From Luteitalea sp. (GTDB lineage Bacteria > Acidobacteriota > Vicinamibacteria > Vicinamibacterales > Vicinamibacteraceae): DNA of 64,000 nt. The position numbers were made by a program, and so were the translations under genes. Below, one piece after another: positions 25,042 through 33,970 of the stretch. The stretch spans positions 45,172 to 109,171 of the forward strand of contig WHTZ01000014.1 in NCBI GenBank assembly GCA_009377495.1, read 5' to 3'. Every line of letters begins with the position of its first letter. Position 1 is the stretch's first letter. Under the pieces are notes generated by a model. That model was not told the origin of the DNA. It searched no databases and was given only the letters and a program-made list of their open reading frames with translations.

Positions 25042-26754
25042 TCAGATACTTCGTTTCTTCCACTGCTCCGCGATGTACTCGCTCGTACGCCAGGCGAACG
25101 CGAGAATGGTCCACGTGAGGTTCTTGTCCGCCTGCGAGACGAACGGCGCGGCGTCGCACACGAACAGGTTCGGCACGTCGTGCGCCTGACAGTACTTGTT
25201 GAGCGCAGACGACTTGGGATCGTTGCCCATCCGAATCGTCCCAGACTCGTGGATGATGCGGCCGCCTGGCTCCAGACCATAGTCCTGATCATAGTCGCGC
25301 GACGGCGTCGTCACGGTCCCTCCCATCGTTTCAATGATTTCCCGGAACGTGTCCTGGCCGTGCTTCGCTTGCTTCCGCTCGTGGTCGCTCCACTTGAAGT
25401 GGAAGCGCAACACCGGGATGCCCCACTGGTCGACGACATCCGGATCGATCTCGCAGTAGCTGTCTTCGTTGGGGATCATTTCGCCCCGCAACGCGAAGCC
25501 GACGTTGGTGCCGTAGAGCCGGCGGTACTCGTCCTTGAGCGTCTGGCCATAGCCACCGCCAGAGCCCCCAGGATGGCCCTCGATCCCACCCATGAAGCCG
25601 TAGCCCGGCATGCGACGGCCCCCGCCAATCTCAATGTGGTAGCCGCGCGGAAAATCGAGCTTCCGATTGTCGACCCACCACGGCACGTAGAGATGCATGC
25701 CGCCTACGCCATCCTCGTTGAACGAGGGGAGGCTCGCGAGCTTCGGAATGAAGCCCGAGACGCTCGTACCGGTCGAGTCGATCAGATACTTTCCGACCGC
25801 GCCGCTGTTGTTGGCGAGCCCCTTCGGGAAGCGCGGCGACGTCGAGTTGAGCAAGAGACGCGCGGATTCGCAGGCACTGGCCGCCAGTACGACGACCTTG
25901 CCGCGGAGCGTCGTTTCTTCCCCATTCGTCGTGTTCACGTACGACACGCCCGTGGCACGGCCCTCGTCGTCGCTCAACACCTCACGCGCCATCGCGTGCG
26001 GAATGACGGTCAGCCGGCCAGTCTTTTCCGCGGGCGGCAGCAACACCGTCGGGCTCGAAAAGTTGGAGTGCGTCCCACAGCCGCGTCCGCATTGCCCGCA
26101 GTAATGGCACGCGGCGCGCCCGTTGAGCGGCTGGGTGAGAATCGACATGCGTGCCGGCACACAAGGAATCTTCAGCGTGTCGCACGCTTCCTTGATGAGC
26201 AGCTCGTACCCACGCGGCTTCGGCGGCGGCTGAAAGATGCCATCCGGCTCGTTGTGAAGCCCTGTCTCGGCCGCGTGGTTGTTTCCAAAGATGCCAATGA
26301 ACCGATCGCAGTTATCGTAGTACGGCTTGATGTCGTCGTAGGTGATCGGCCAGTCGTCGCCCAAGCCATCGACGCTCTTGCGGCGAAAGTCGTCAGGTCC
26401 CCATCTGAGCGAGATACGACCCCAATGGTTCGTCCGGCCGCCCAGCATACGGGCCCGAAACCAGTCCCAGCGCTCACCCGTTGCCGTGGTGTACGGCTCA
26501 CCATCCATCTCCCAGCTGCCGATGCAGCCGTCGAACTCGCCGAACGGCTTTTCCCTACCGCCATAGCCCCGGCGCGGCGAGTCGTACGGCCACTTGAACA
26601 TCGCACCGTCCTTCGCGACATCCCAAAGAGCTCCTGCTTCCAACAACGCGACGCTGGCGCCCGCCTGCGTCAACACATACGCCGCCATGCCGCCGCCAGC
26701 GCCAGACCCGACGATGATGACGTCATACTCCTTGGTGCTCTGAATAACTTGCAT
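25042..26754 (-). CDS. GMC-family FAD oxidoreductase
   Basis: A 570-residue flavoprotein. The FAD-binding start is YDVIIVGSGAGGGMAAYVL, followed by ARMLGGRTNHWGR, a cysteine cluster CHYCGQCGRGC near residue 215, VVVLAASACESARLLLNS and the C-terminal LFVCDAAPFVSQADKN...WRTSEYIAEQ. It resembles gluconate/sorbitol-type dehydrogenases that oxidise sugars or sugar alcohols and pass electrons to cytochrome c. It has no own signal peptide, which fits export in complex with the Tat-carrying subunit 3 encoded downstream. Substrate unknown. Confidence 0.92.
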   Translation of the reverse strand: MQVIQSTKEYDVIIVGSGAGGGMAAYVLTQAGASVALLEAGALWDVAKDGAMFKWPYDSPRRGYGGREKPFGEFDGCIGSWEMDGEPYTTATGERWDWFRARMLGGRTNHWGRISLRWGPDDFRRKSVDGLGDDWPITYDDIKPYYDNCDRFIGIFGNNHAAETGLHNEPDGIFQPPPKPRGYELLIKEACDTLKIPCVPARMSILTQPLNGRAACHYCGQCGRGCGTHSNFSSPTVLLPPAEKTGRLTVIPHAMAREVLSDDEGRATGVSYVNTTNGEETTLRGKVVVLAASACESARLLLNSTSPRFPKGLANNSGAVGKYLIDSTGTSVSGFIPKLASLPSFNEDGVGGMHLYVPWWVDNRKLDFPRGYHIEIGGGRRMPGYGFMGGIEGHPGGSGGGYGQTLKDEYRRLYGTNVGFALRGEMIPNEDSYCEIDPDVVDQWGIPVLRFHFKWSDHERKQAKHGQDTFREIIETMGGTVTTPSRDYDQDYGLEPGGRIIHESGTIRMGNDPKSSALNKYCQAHDVPNLFVCDAAPFVSQADKNLTWTILAFAWRTSEYIAEQWKKRSI

Positions 26755-26886
26755 GCTCCAACCTCATAGCGGCGAGGGCCAGAGACGAGGGGCAAGGGAC
26801 CCTTCAAGCCTCCGGCAATCTCGAGTTTCGGGAAAAGCTCAACACCACGATCTTAACGTGGAACGGACTCATTACGAAGCGTGTTC

Positions 26887-26906
26887 GCGCGGGCTAAAGC
26901 CCGCGC
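26887..26906. repeat. Palindrome GCGCGGGCT-AA-AGCCCGCGC
   Basis: A perfect palindrome with central CTAAAG, followed by GCTACG. It lies across the end of the agmatine deiminase gene and supplies its TAG stop (26894-26896), the same arrangement as at the end of imuA. Confidence 0.75.
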
Positions 26907-28015
26907 GCTACGTACGCGGATCCTACGGGCGCTGATCCTGTCGCAGGCTGCTGTTGCGTCACGCAATGAATTGCACCAAGGCCCCAGACGAGCGGCTCGC
27001 AGTGAATGGGAACGACCTGTCGATCCGGGAAGAGTGCCTGCAGGGTCTCGGTTGCCCGCTGATCGTTCGTCGCGTGACCAAACACCGGAAGCAAGACGAC
27101 GCCGTTGGCGATGTAGAAATTCGCATAGCTTGCGGGTAGCCGGTCCTCCGGTAGCCCTGACCCCTTCGTGATGGCGCCCGGCATGGGAAGCGTGACGACG
27201 TGATACGGGCGACCGGCTGGATCTCGCGCCAGCTCGAGTCGGCGCAGGTTATCCGCCAGCGGCGCGTAGTTCGCGTCAGAGGGATCGTCCTCTTTCGCAC
27301 AGATGATTGTATCGGCCGACACGAACCGGGCGACATCGTCAATGTGACCATCGGTATCGTCGCCTGTGATGCCCTGACCGAGCCACAGCACCTGCTCCAC
27401 GCCGAGGAACTCTCGAAGCCGCGCCTCGATCGCTGTCCGATCGAGGTGCGGATTCCGATTCTCGTTCAATAGACACTGCTCGGTCGTCATCACGACACGG
27501 CCGCCGTTGACATCGATGGCCCCGCCCTCGAGGATGATGCCGGGCGTGAAGCGTTCAGCGCCAAGCAGCGGGACCAGCACGTTCGGCACGCGCGCGTCCA
27601 CGCTGAGCGGCGGATACTTGTCGCCCCAGGCGTTGAAGCCCCAGTGGTTGACCGCCAACCGGCCGTCTAGCCCCAGCAGGAAATTCGGCCCGTAGTCGCG
27701 AATCCACGCGTCAACGGTCGGGATCCGGTGCATGCGTAGGTTACGTGCCTGCGGCCATGGGCACGCCGCTCTCACGTGGGCTTCCGTCTCCTCATCGTCG
27801 ACTAGCAGGTCCACCTGCTCGTGCGCGGTGAGCACCTCGATCATACGGAGGAAGATCGCTTGCACCAGCGGCACCCGAGCCGGCCACGTCTCAGGGTCCT
27901 TTGGCCATGCCAGCCACGTCGACTCGTGCCGGTGCCACTCGGCAGGCATTTGGTAGCCACGTGCCGCCGGGCTCTCTGCGCTCACCGGGCGTCCCGAAGG
28001 CATCGGCCCCGTCAT
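26894..28015 (-). CDS. aguA: Agmatine deiminase
   Basis: A 373-residue member of the peptidyl-arginine deiminase fold that converts agmatine to N-carbamoylputrescine. Visible motifs: YQMPAEWHRHESTWLAWP, IPTVDAWIRDYGP (Asp and Arg), ILEGGAIDVNGG, GDDTDGHIDDVARF (active-site His and Asp) and the catalytic Cys in GAIHCVTQQQP near residue 355. It overlaps the upstream amidase gene by 4 bp, giving the two-step agmatine-to-putrescine route. The last dozen residues (APVGSAYVARGL) come from a palindromic repeat. Confidence 0.95.
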   Translation of the reverse strand: MTGPMPSGRPVSAESPAARGYQMPAEWHRHESTWLAWPKDPETWPARVPLVQAIFLRMIEVLTAHEQVDLLVDDEETEAHVRAACPWPQARNLRMHRIPTVDAWIRDYGPNFLLGLDGRLAVNHWGFNAWGDKYPPLSVDARVPNVLVPLLGAERFTPGIILEGGAIDVNGGRVVMTTEQCLLNENRNPHLDRTAIEARLREFLGVEQVLWLGQGITGDDTDGHIDDVARFVSADTIICAKEDDPSDANYAPLADNLRRLELARDPAGRPYHVVTLPMPGAITKGSGLPEDRLPASYANFYIANGVVLLPVFGHATNDQRATETLQALFPDRQVVPIHCEPLVWGLGAIHCVTQQQPATGSAPVGSAYVARGL

Positions 28016-28893
28016 CGCCTGACTGTGCCTTCCTCGATCAGCCGTTCGGTCAGCGGCGAGTAGGCGTCGATACGGCGGTCACGCAAGAACGGCCAATGCT
28101 GCCGCGTCTCCTCGATCAGCGACAAATCACACTCGACGAGCAGTGTGTCTTCACGGCGGCTCGACGCGCGTGCGAGCACACGCCCAAAGGGATCGGCCAC
28201 GAACGACTGGCCCCAGAACACCAGGTCTCCTTCCTTCCCGACGCGGTTCACCACGACGACGTACACGCCGTTGGCAATCGCGTGCGCACGTTGCATGGTC
28301 TCCCACGCTTCGTGCTGCGCGCGGTTCACCTCGTCTTTCTCACCGGGCAGCCATCCGATCGCCGTGGGATAGAACAGAAACTGCGCGCCCGAGAGGGCGG
28401 TGAGGCGTGCCGCCTCGGGAAACCACTGGTCCCAACAGACCAGCACGCCACAGCGTCCGTACCGCGTCGCGTGGGTGCGAAAGCCGAGATCGCCCGGCGT
28501 GAAGTAGAACTTCTCGTAGTAGAGCGGGTCGTCCGGGATGTGCATCTTGCGATACGTTCCGGCTATCGATCCGTCCGCATCGAAGACCACGGCCGTGTTG
28601 TGGTAGACGCCAGCCGCGCGTCGCTCGAACAGCGAGGCCACGACGACCACTTTGTGCTGCTTGGCCACCTTGGCAATCGCGCGAGTCGACGGGCCAGGGA
28701 TCGGCTCCGCCAGCTTGAACAATTCGACGTCCTCGCGCTGGCAGAAGTACTGCGATCGAAACAGCTCCTGCAGGCAGACGATGGTCGCGCCGTCACGTGC
28801 GGCGCGCGCAATGCGATCCAGCGCCTTCTCGAGGTTCGACTTCGGCTTCGGCACCGCGGACATCTGTACGAGTCCGACGATGGGATTTCTCAT
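28012..28893 (-). CDS. aguB: N-carbamoylputrescine amidase
   Basis: A 293-residue nitrilase-superfamily amidase. The catalytic triad is visible: Glu in CLQELFRSQYFC, Lys in TYRKMHIPDDPLYYEKFYF, and Cys in VLVCWDQWFPEAA. It hydrolyses N-carbamoylputrescine to putrescine, CO2 and ammonia, completing the pathway with the coupled agmatine deiminase. The start at 28893 (MRNPIVGLVQMS) matches the family; an ATG at 28917 is possible, and the frame beyond is not protein-like. The genes for arginine decarboxylase or polyamine use are not in the window. Confidence 0.95.
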   Translation of the reverse strand: MRNPIVGLVQMSAVPKPKSNLEKALDRIARAARDGATIVCLQELFRSQYFCQREDVELFKLAEPIPGPSTRAIAKVAKQHKVVVVASLFERRAAGVYHNTAVVFDADGSIAGTYRKMHIPDDPLYYEKFYFTPGDLGFRTHATRYGRCGVLVCWDQWFPEAARLTALSGAQFLFYPTAIGWLPGEKDEVNRAQHEAWETMQRAHAIANGVYVVVVNRVGKEGDLVFWGQSFVADPFGRVLARASSRREDTLLVECDLSLIEETRQHWPFLRDRRIDAYSPLTERLIEEGTVRR

Positions 28894-28961
28894 GGTCGTG
28901 CGTGACGTCTTCCGCATATCGAGAGGAGTGTACCAGAAGCGAAGGTAGGGCACCCTCCCCC

Positions 28962-28984
28962 TTGACAACCCACAGGAAGTCCGC
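28962..28984 (+). promoter_or_regulatory. Possible -35 element of the ADOP permease promoter
   Basis: TTGACA at 28962-28967 is a perfect -35 match; the -10 at 17-bp spacing (CAGACT) is poor. It lies 57 bp upstream of the permease start. Low certainty. Confidence 0.3.
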
Positions 28985-29023
28985 CAGACTCCTCTATGCA
29001 TCACACAGGAGAAGAGCAATGCC

Positions 29024-31660
29024 ATGCTGACTTGGCTCAACGTGATACTCGCCAGGATTCGCTCCTTTTGCCGAACCATCGATGACGATCGGGACTTCGG
29101 CCAGGAACTGGAAACGCATCTGGCGATGCTCGAAGAGGACAAGCTTCGCCGCGGCATGACAGCGGAGCAGGCCCGGCGGGCAGCGCGCCTGGAATTGGGT
29201 AGTGTGACGCAACTCCGCGAGGCTCATCGCGAGACCCGCGGACTCCCGCTCGTTGAAACCGTCCTGCAGGATCTCCGGTATACGTTCCGCACGTTTCGGC
29301 GCGACGCCGGGATCACGGCCTTCGCCATTCTCATTGTCGGTCTCGGCGTCGGAGCGAGCACAACCGTCTTCAGCGTGGTTAACGCTGTTCTCCTGCGTCC
29401 CCTCCCCTTTCACCATTCCGAGCGCCTGGCGTGGATCTCGAACATCGCCGATGACGGCGTTTCGGAATGGAAGGTACAGGTCAATCATCTCCTGGACTTG
29501 CGCGAACAGAATCAATCTTTCTCGGATCTCACCGCCTATTTCGGCTTCGTGGAGAGAGGAGATCAGGTGCTCACCGGAGACGGCGAGCCCGAGCGTCTCG
29601 CCACCGTATCGGTCTCAGAGAACTTCTTCGCCTTCCTCGGCGTTCAGCCGATCCTCGGCAGATTGTTCACACCGCAAGAGTGTCTCTTCGACGGCCCGCT
29701 GGCGGTGCTGCTGAGTTATCAGCTATGGCAGCGGCGCTTCTCCGCCGACCCGGACGTCGTCGGCCAAACGATCACACTCGACGAGGCTTCCGTAGCCATC
29801 GTCGGCGTTTTACCAGAGTCATTCGATTTCGGCACGGTGTTCGCCCCAGGAACGCGCGTGGATCTGTTTTCCCCATATCCCCTAAGTGAAGAGACGAACC
29901 GGTACGGGAACGTTCTGGCGGTCATCGGTCGCCTGCAACCAGGAGCCACACTCGAGAGCGCCCGCGCCGAGCTCACCGCCCTAGGAGAACGGCTCACGCG
30001 AGACCACCCCGAGCGCAATACCATCAAGCCCAAGCTCACTCCTCTCGATCAGCGGGTCAGCGGACGCTTTCGCCCCGCCCTGCTCGTGCTCGCATGGGCG
30101 GTCGGCGCGGTGATGCTCATCGTCTGCGCCAACCTCTCGAATCTGCAATTGTCCCGCATGGCAAAGCGGCAAAAAGAAATGGCGGTCCGAGTCGCGCTCG
30201 GCGCCGGACGCGGTCGCCTGGTACGCCAGATGCTCACCGAAAGCATCCTGCTGTCGTGCTGTGGCGCCGCCGCCGGCCTACTGGTGGCCGTGGCCGGCAC
30301 GCAGGCGATTTCCGGCCTAGACGCCTTTAACATTCCTCGTCTGGAAAGCGTCCAGATCGACGTCGCGGCGCTTGGCTTGACCGCGCTGATTGCTGTTCTG
30401 ACGGGTCTGGTCTTCGGTTTGATGCCGGCGCTTCAGGTTCCCGCGGTTGCCGTACACAACGAACTGAACGACAACAGTCGCAGCTCGAGCCACAGCAAGA
30501 AACACGCCTGGACTTGCAGCGCGTTGGTGATATCAGAGGTCGCCCTCGCTTGCGTTCTCTTGGTGGGCTCCGGTCTGCTCATTCGAAGCTTCCTCCGCGC
30601 GCTCGACGTCGACTTGGGATTCCAGCCCGAAAAGCTGGCGGCGCTGCGCATCAATCCGGATTCAGACTCCGCTCCGGCCAAGAGAAACGCCTATTTCAAC
30701 GAAGTGCTTCGCCGCACGCAGTCGATTCCGGGCGTTCGAGACGCCGCGCTGGCCAACCTCCTGCCGCTCGGCGGCAACCTCAGCCGGGGTGTCGCCGGCA
30801 AGGGGCAGACCTACGCCAGAGATGCGTATCCCCAAGGATTCGTCCGAATCGTCAGCGAGGGCTATTTCGGTACCATGGGCGTCCCCCTCCGAGCCGGACG
30901 TGACTTCACGAACCGGGACTCGCCGACAAGCGAGCCCGTCGTCATCCTCAACGAAATGCTCGCGAACATGCTCTGGCCGGGCGAGGACCCAATCGGAAAG
31001 GAGATCACCGAGTTCCCCGGACGGCGTGTCGTAGGCATTGTCGGCAACGTGCGCCACCGGTCTCTCGAGGAAGGCTACACCGGCGAGATGTACATCCCGA
31101 TTCGCCAGACCAACGACTACAGGGCGGTTGACCTCGTCGTTCGTACCGATCTGCACCCGGCCGCGCTAGCCTCGTCCGTTCGCGCGGCTCTCGCACCCAT
31201 CGCTCCAACCCTGCCGGCCAGCGAATGGCGAACGTTACAGCAACTCGTTGACAAGGCCATCTCGCCGCGGCGCTTTGTCGTCCTGCTGCTCGCCGGGTTC
31301 GCGGGATTCGCGTTGATTCTGGCTTCTCTGGGCATCTACGCGGTCATTTCTTACTCGGTCGGCCAACGCAGGCAGGAGATCGGCATCCGCATGGCGCTCG
31401 GGGCGTCGGCGACGGACATGCAAAACGGCATCTTGCTTCAGACACTGAAACTCGCGGCCACCGGCATGGCGCTGGGCTTGGTAGCCTCGTGGGGGTTTGG
31501 GCAGGCGATTCAGGGCCTACTGTTCAACGTGACACCGTCGGACCCAGCGACGTTCGCAACCGCCTTCGCCGTTCTCATGACCGTTGCCGCGCTCGCCGGC
31601 TATCTCCCGGCTAGACGAGCGTCACGCGTCGATCCCGCCATCGCCCTCCGCGCAGAGTAG
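29024..31660 (+). CDS. ADOP-family ABC transporter permease
   Basis: An intact 878-residue permease with two MacB/FtsX halves. N-terminal cytoplasmic region (FGQELETHLAMLEEDKLRRGMTAEQARRAA), first membrane segment at TAFAILIVGLGVGASTTVF, MacB-type extracytoplasmic domain, FtsX helices, a second extracytoplasmic domain and the C-terminal GYLPARRASRVDPAIALRAE. The family is expanded in Acidobacteriota; the members lack an own ATPase and their cargo is mostly unknown. An AGGAGAAGAG site precedes the ATG. Unlike most copies, no PadR gene sits in front. It converges with a PQQ dehydrogenase gene, 2 bp apart. Confidence 0.94.
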   Translation: MLTWLNVILARIRSFCRTIDDDRDFGQELETHLAMLEEDKLRRGMTAEQARRAARLELGSVTQLREAHRETRGLPLVETVLQDLRYTFRTFRRDAGITAFAILIVGLGVGASTTVFSVVNAVLLRPLPFHHSERLAWISNIADDGVSEWKVQVNHLLDLREQNQSFSDLTAYFGFVERGDQVLTGDGEPERLATVSVSENFFAFLGVQPILGRLFTPQECLFDGPLAVLLSYQLWQRRFSADPDVVGQTITLDEASVAIVGVLPESFDFGTVFAPGTRVDLFSPYPLSEETNRYGNVLAVIGRLQPGATLESARAELTALGERLTRDHPERNTIKPKLTPLDQRVSGRFRPALLVLAWAVGAVMLIVCANLSNLQLSRMAKRQKEMAVRVALGAGRGRLVRQMLTESILLSCCGAAAGLLVAVAGTQAISGLDAFNIPRLESVQIDVAALGLTALIAVLTGLVFGLMPALQVPAVAVHNELNDNSRSSSHSKKHAWTCSALVISEVALACVLLVGSGLLIRSFLRALDVDLGFQPEKLAALRINPDSDSAPAKRNAYFNEVLRRTQSIPGVRDAALANLLPLGGNLSRGVAGKGQTYARDAYPQGFVRIVSEGYFGTMGVPLRAGRDFTNRDSPTSEPVVILNEMLANMLWPGEDPIGKEITEFPGRRVVGIVGNVRHRSLEEGYTGEMYIPIRQTNDYRAVDLVVRTDLHPAALASSVRAALAPIAPTLPASEWRTLQQLVDKAISPRRFVVLLLAGFAGFALILASLGIYAVISYSVGQRRQEIGIRMALGASATDMQNGILLQTLKLAATGMALGLVASWGFGQAIQGLLFNVTPSDPATFATAFAVLMTVAALAGYLPARRASRVDPAIALRAE

Positions 31661-31662
31661 GT

Positions 31663-33828
31663 TCACGGTAACGCAAAGGCCACGTAAGCGTCGCCCGATT
31701 TGGTACCCATCTTGCCACCGCCGGCAGCAATCACGACGAACTGCCTACCGTTCACCGAGTAGGTGGCGGGTGTTGCATAGCCACCGGCTGGCAGCTTCGT
31801 CTGCCACAACAGGTTCCCGCTGCGCTTGTCGAACGCACGAAACATCTCGTCTTTGGTTGCGCCAATAAAGATCAGCCCGCCTGCCGTAACGATAGGTCCC
31901 CCATAGTTCTCGGTTCCGGTCGGTGGAATCCCTTGCTTCGTCAGCTCTGGGAGCTCGCCGAACGGAATCTGCCAAACAAGGGCACCCGCGTTGAGATCGA
32001 TGGCGTTGAGCGTGCCCCACGGTGGCTTGACGGCTGGATAGCCCTCATGATCGAAGAACCGGTTGTACCCGGTCGTCGTATAGGGCGATGTCACACCCCG
32101 CGTGCCTTCCTCACCGCTACCCTCGACCCGCCGCGACGGCGGCTCGTCGCCGAACACATACCGGACGATAGCGTCGCGCTCATCGCGAGATAGCACACCA
32201 AATCTCGGCATCACCCCCTTCCCTTCCGCAATCACGTGGTCGACCTCGTCGCGGTCGAGTCGCGCGGCTACGTCTTGAAGTGATGGAATCATGTGCTGGG
32301 GCGCACCTGCCCGATCGAGGCGGTGGCAGGACGCACAGTAGGTTCGGTAGAGACGCTGCCCCTGCGACACCCGCGGCTGAGCACCCTCGCTGATCTCGAC
32401 CAGCTCGAGGACCCACGCCATCTCGTTCGAGTTCACGTAAAGCCATCCGGACGAGGGATCGGCCGCCGCACCGCCCCATTCGGCACCTCCGTCGAAGCCA
32501 GGGAAGTTCACCGTGCCTTGACGGCTCGGTGGCATGAACGTCGGGCCGGTCCGCAGTGTCTTCAGGCGCTGCAACACGTAGGCGTGTGCCGCAGGTGTCC
32601 GATCCGTGACGTCCTCCTCGGTCATCCCCTGGCGCGCAAACGGTGGCGGGGCCAATGGGATCGGTTGCGTTGGCCATGTCTCTTCATCCTCGAGATCTGA
32701 GGCGGGTACCACACGCTCCTCCACCGGAAAGAGCGACGCGCCGCTCTCGCGATCGAAGAGGAACACGTAACCGTGCTTGGTCACTTGTGCCACGGCATCG
32801 ACGCGGCGCCCTTCGTGCGTCACCGTGACGAGCACTGGCGCCGCGGGAAGATCACGGTCCCACAAATCGTGGTGAACCAACTGGTAGTGCCACACGCGCT
32901 GGCCGGTGTCTGCGCGGAGCGCGACCAGGGAGTTCGCAAAAAGGTTCGCGCCCTTGCGATCCCCACCCCAGAAATCGAAGGTCGCCGAACCGGTCGGTAA
33001 GAAGACCAGGCCACGTTCCACGTCCACACTCATCGTCGACCAGACGTTGGCACCGCCGCTGCGGGTCCAAGCGTCCGGCGGCCACGTGTCGTAACCGAGC
33101 TCGCCCGGCTGCGGAATGGTATGGAAGATCCAGCGCAGCGCACCGGTACGCACGTCGTACGCGCGGACGTGACCCGGCGCCGCGGGCCCAGGCCCTTCCG
33201 ACACGCTCGTCCCGACGATGAGGAGATCTTTGTAGACAACGCCCGGTGTATTGGAACGGACCGTCAACCCGGTGACGTCACGTCCGAGTCCCTTCGTGAG
33301 GTCCAGCCGGCCACGTTCGCCAAAGCGCTCGACGGGCCGTCCTGTTCGCGCATCAAGGGCGTAGAGGTACCGCCCTGCGCCGAAAAAGATCTGATCCACC
33401 TCACCGTCGGACCAATGGACGAGCCCGCGGTTGACGCCCGACGCGTCCTCCGCCTCGCCCGCCTGCACGCTGCGCGCAAACGGGTCGAAGCGCCACAGTT
33501 CGCGGCCGGTTGCCGCATCGAGCGCAAAGGCCTTGAGCTGCGGAGACGTCCCGTAGAGCACGCCATCGACAACGATAGGATGACACTGGATTTGCGATCG
33601 ATCGTCCGCGCGAGCATCGCCCGTGCGGTAGGTCCATGCGACACGAAGGCGCTGAACATTGCCGCGGTTGATCTCGGTGAGCGGCGAGTACTGCTGATGA
33701 CCTGGATCGCCGCCGTGCATCGGCCACTCGACGTCAGTCGCGACTGGGCGCCACACGAGGCCCAGGGCCGCGATGACGACGATGCCCCAGACGGCGTGGA
33801 GCGCGCGGACCGGTGTATCGTGGTTCAC
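31663..33828 (-). CDS. PQQ-dependent dehydrogenase-like propeller with inserted cytochrome c domain
   Basis: A 721-residue protein with an N-terminal signal/anchor (VWGIVVIAALGLVWRPV), then an eight-bladed quinoprotein propeller: EWPMHGGDPGHQQYSPLTEINRGNVQRLRVAWTYRTGD, GRELWRFDPF, GANVWSTMSVDVERGLVFLPTGS, LVHHDLWDRDLPAAPVL. A haem-binding CASCH motif near residue 515 marks a small cytochrome c domain placed between the last blades, as in some periplasmic glucose- or alcohol-type dehydrogenases. Electrons would pass from PQQ to the haem. Substrate unknown. No PQQ synthesis genes are nearby. Confidence 0.9.
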   Translation of the reverse strand: MNHDTPVRALHAVWGIVVIAALGLVWRPVATDVEWPMHGGDPGHQQYSPLTEINRGNVQRLRVAWTYRTGDARADDRSQIQCHPIVVDGVLYGTSPQLKAFALDAATGRELWRFDPFARSVQAGEAEDASGVNRGLVHWSDGEVDQIFFGAGRYLYALDARTGRPVERFGERGRLDLTKGLGRDVTGLTVRSNTPGVVYKDLLIVGTSVSEGPGPAAPGHVRAYDVRTGALRWIFHTIPQPGELGYDTWPPDAWTRSGGANVWSTMSVDVERGLVFLPTGSATFDFWGGDRKGANLFANSLVALRADTGQRVWHYQLVHHDLWDRDLPAAPVLVTVTHEGRRVDAVAQVTKHGYVFLFDRESGASLFPVEERVVPASDLEDEETWPTQPIPLAPPPFARQGMTEEDVTDRTPAAHAYVLQRLKTLRTGPTFMPPSRQGTVNFPGFDGGAEWGGAAADPSSGWLYVNSNEMAWVLELVEISEGAQPRVSQGQRLYRTYCASCHRLDRAGAPQHMIPSLQDVAARLDRDEVDHVIAEGKGVMPRFGVLSRDERDAIVRYVFGDEPPSRRVEGSGEEGTRGVTSPYTTTGYNRFFDHEGYPAVKPPWGTLNAIDLNAGALVWQIPFGELPELTKQGIPPTGTENYGGPIVTAGGLIFIGATKDEMFRAFDKRSGNLLWQTKLPAGGYATPATYSVNGRQFVVIAAGGGKMGTKSGDAYVAFALP

Positions 33829-33842
33829 GTTGTTATCCTAGG

Positions 33843-33882
33843 CAGATAGACACAGATGATCTCATCCCAGATAGACACAGAT
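33843..33882. repeat. CAGATAGACACAGAT direct repeat
   Basis: Two exact 15-bp copies at 33843-33857 and 33868-33882 in the gap between the divergent PQQ-type genes. They may be a regulator site for both genes or a simple repeat. Confidence 0.6.
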
Positions 33883-33970
33883 AATAATCAACGAATAGCC
33901 GTGAGCGGCACAGGTCGCTTCTGGACAATCGCGGGAATCGATTCGGCCGCCTTTACCGCCCTGGTGGATC

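Noticed and set aside
25039..26769. 576-codon open frame opposite the GMC gene
   Set aside because: It mirrors the real GMC oxidoreductase in antisense, has Arg- and His-rich sequence and no recognisable motif.
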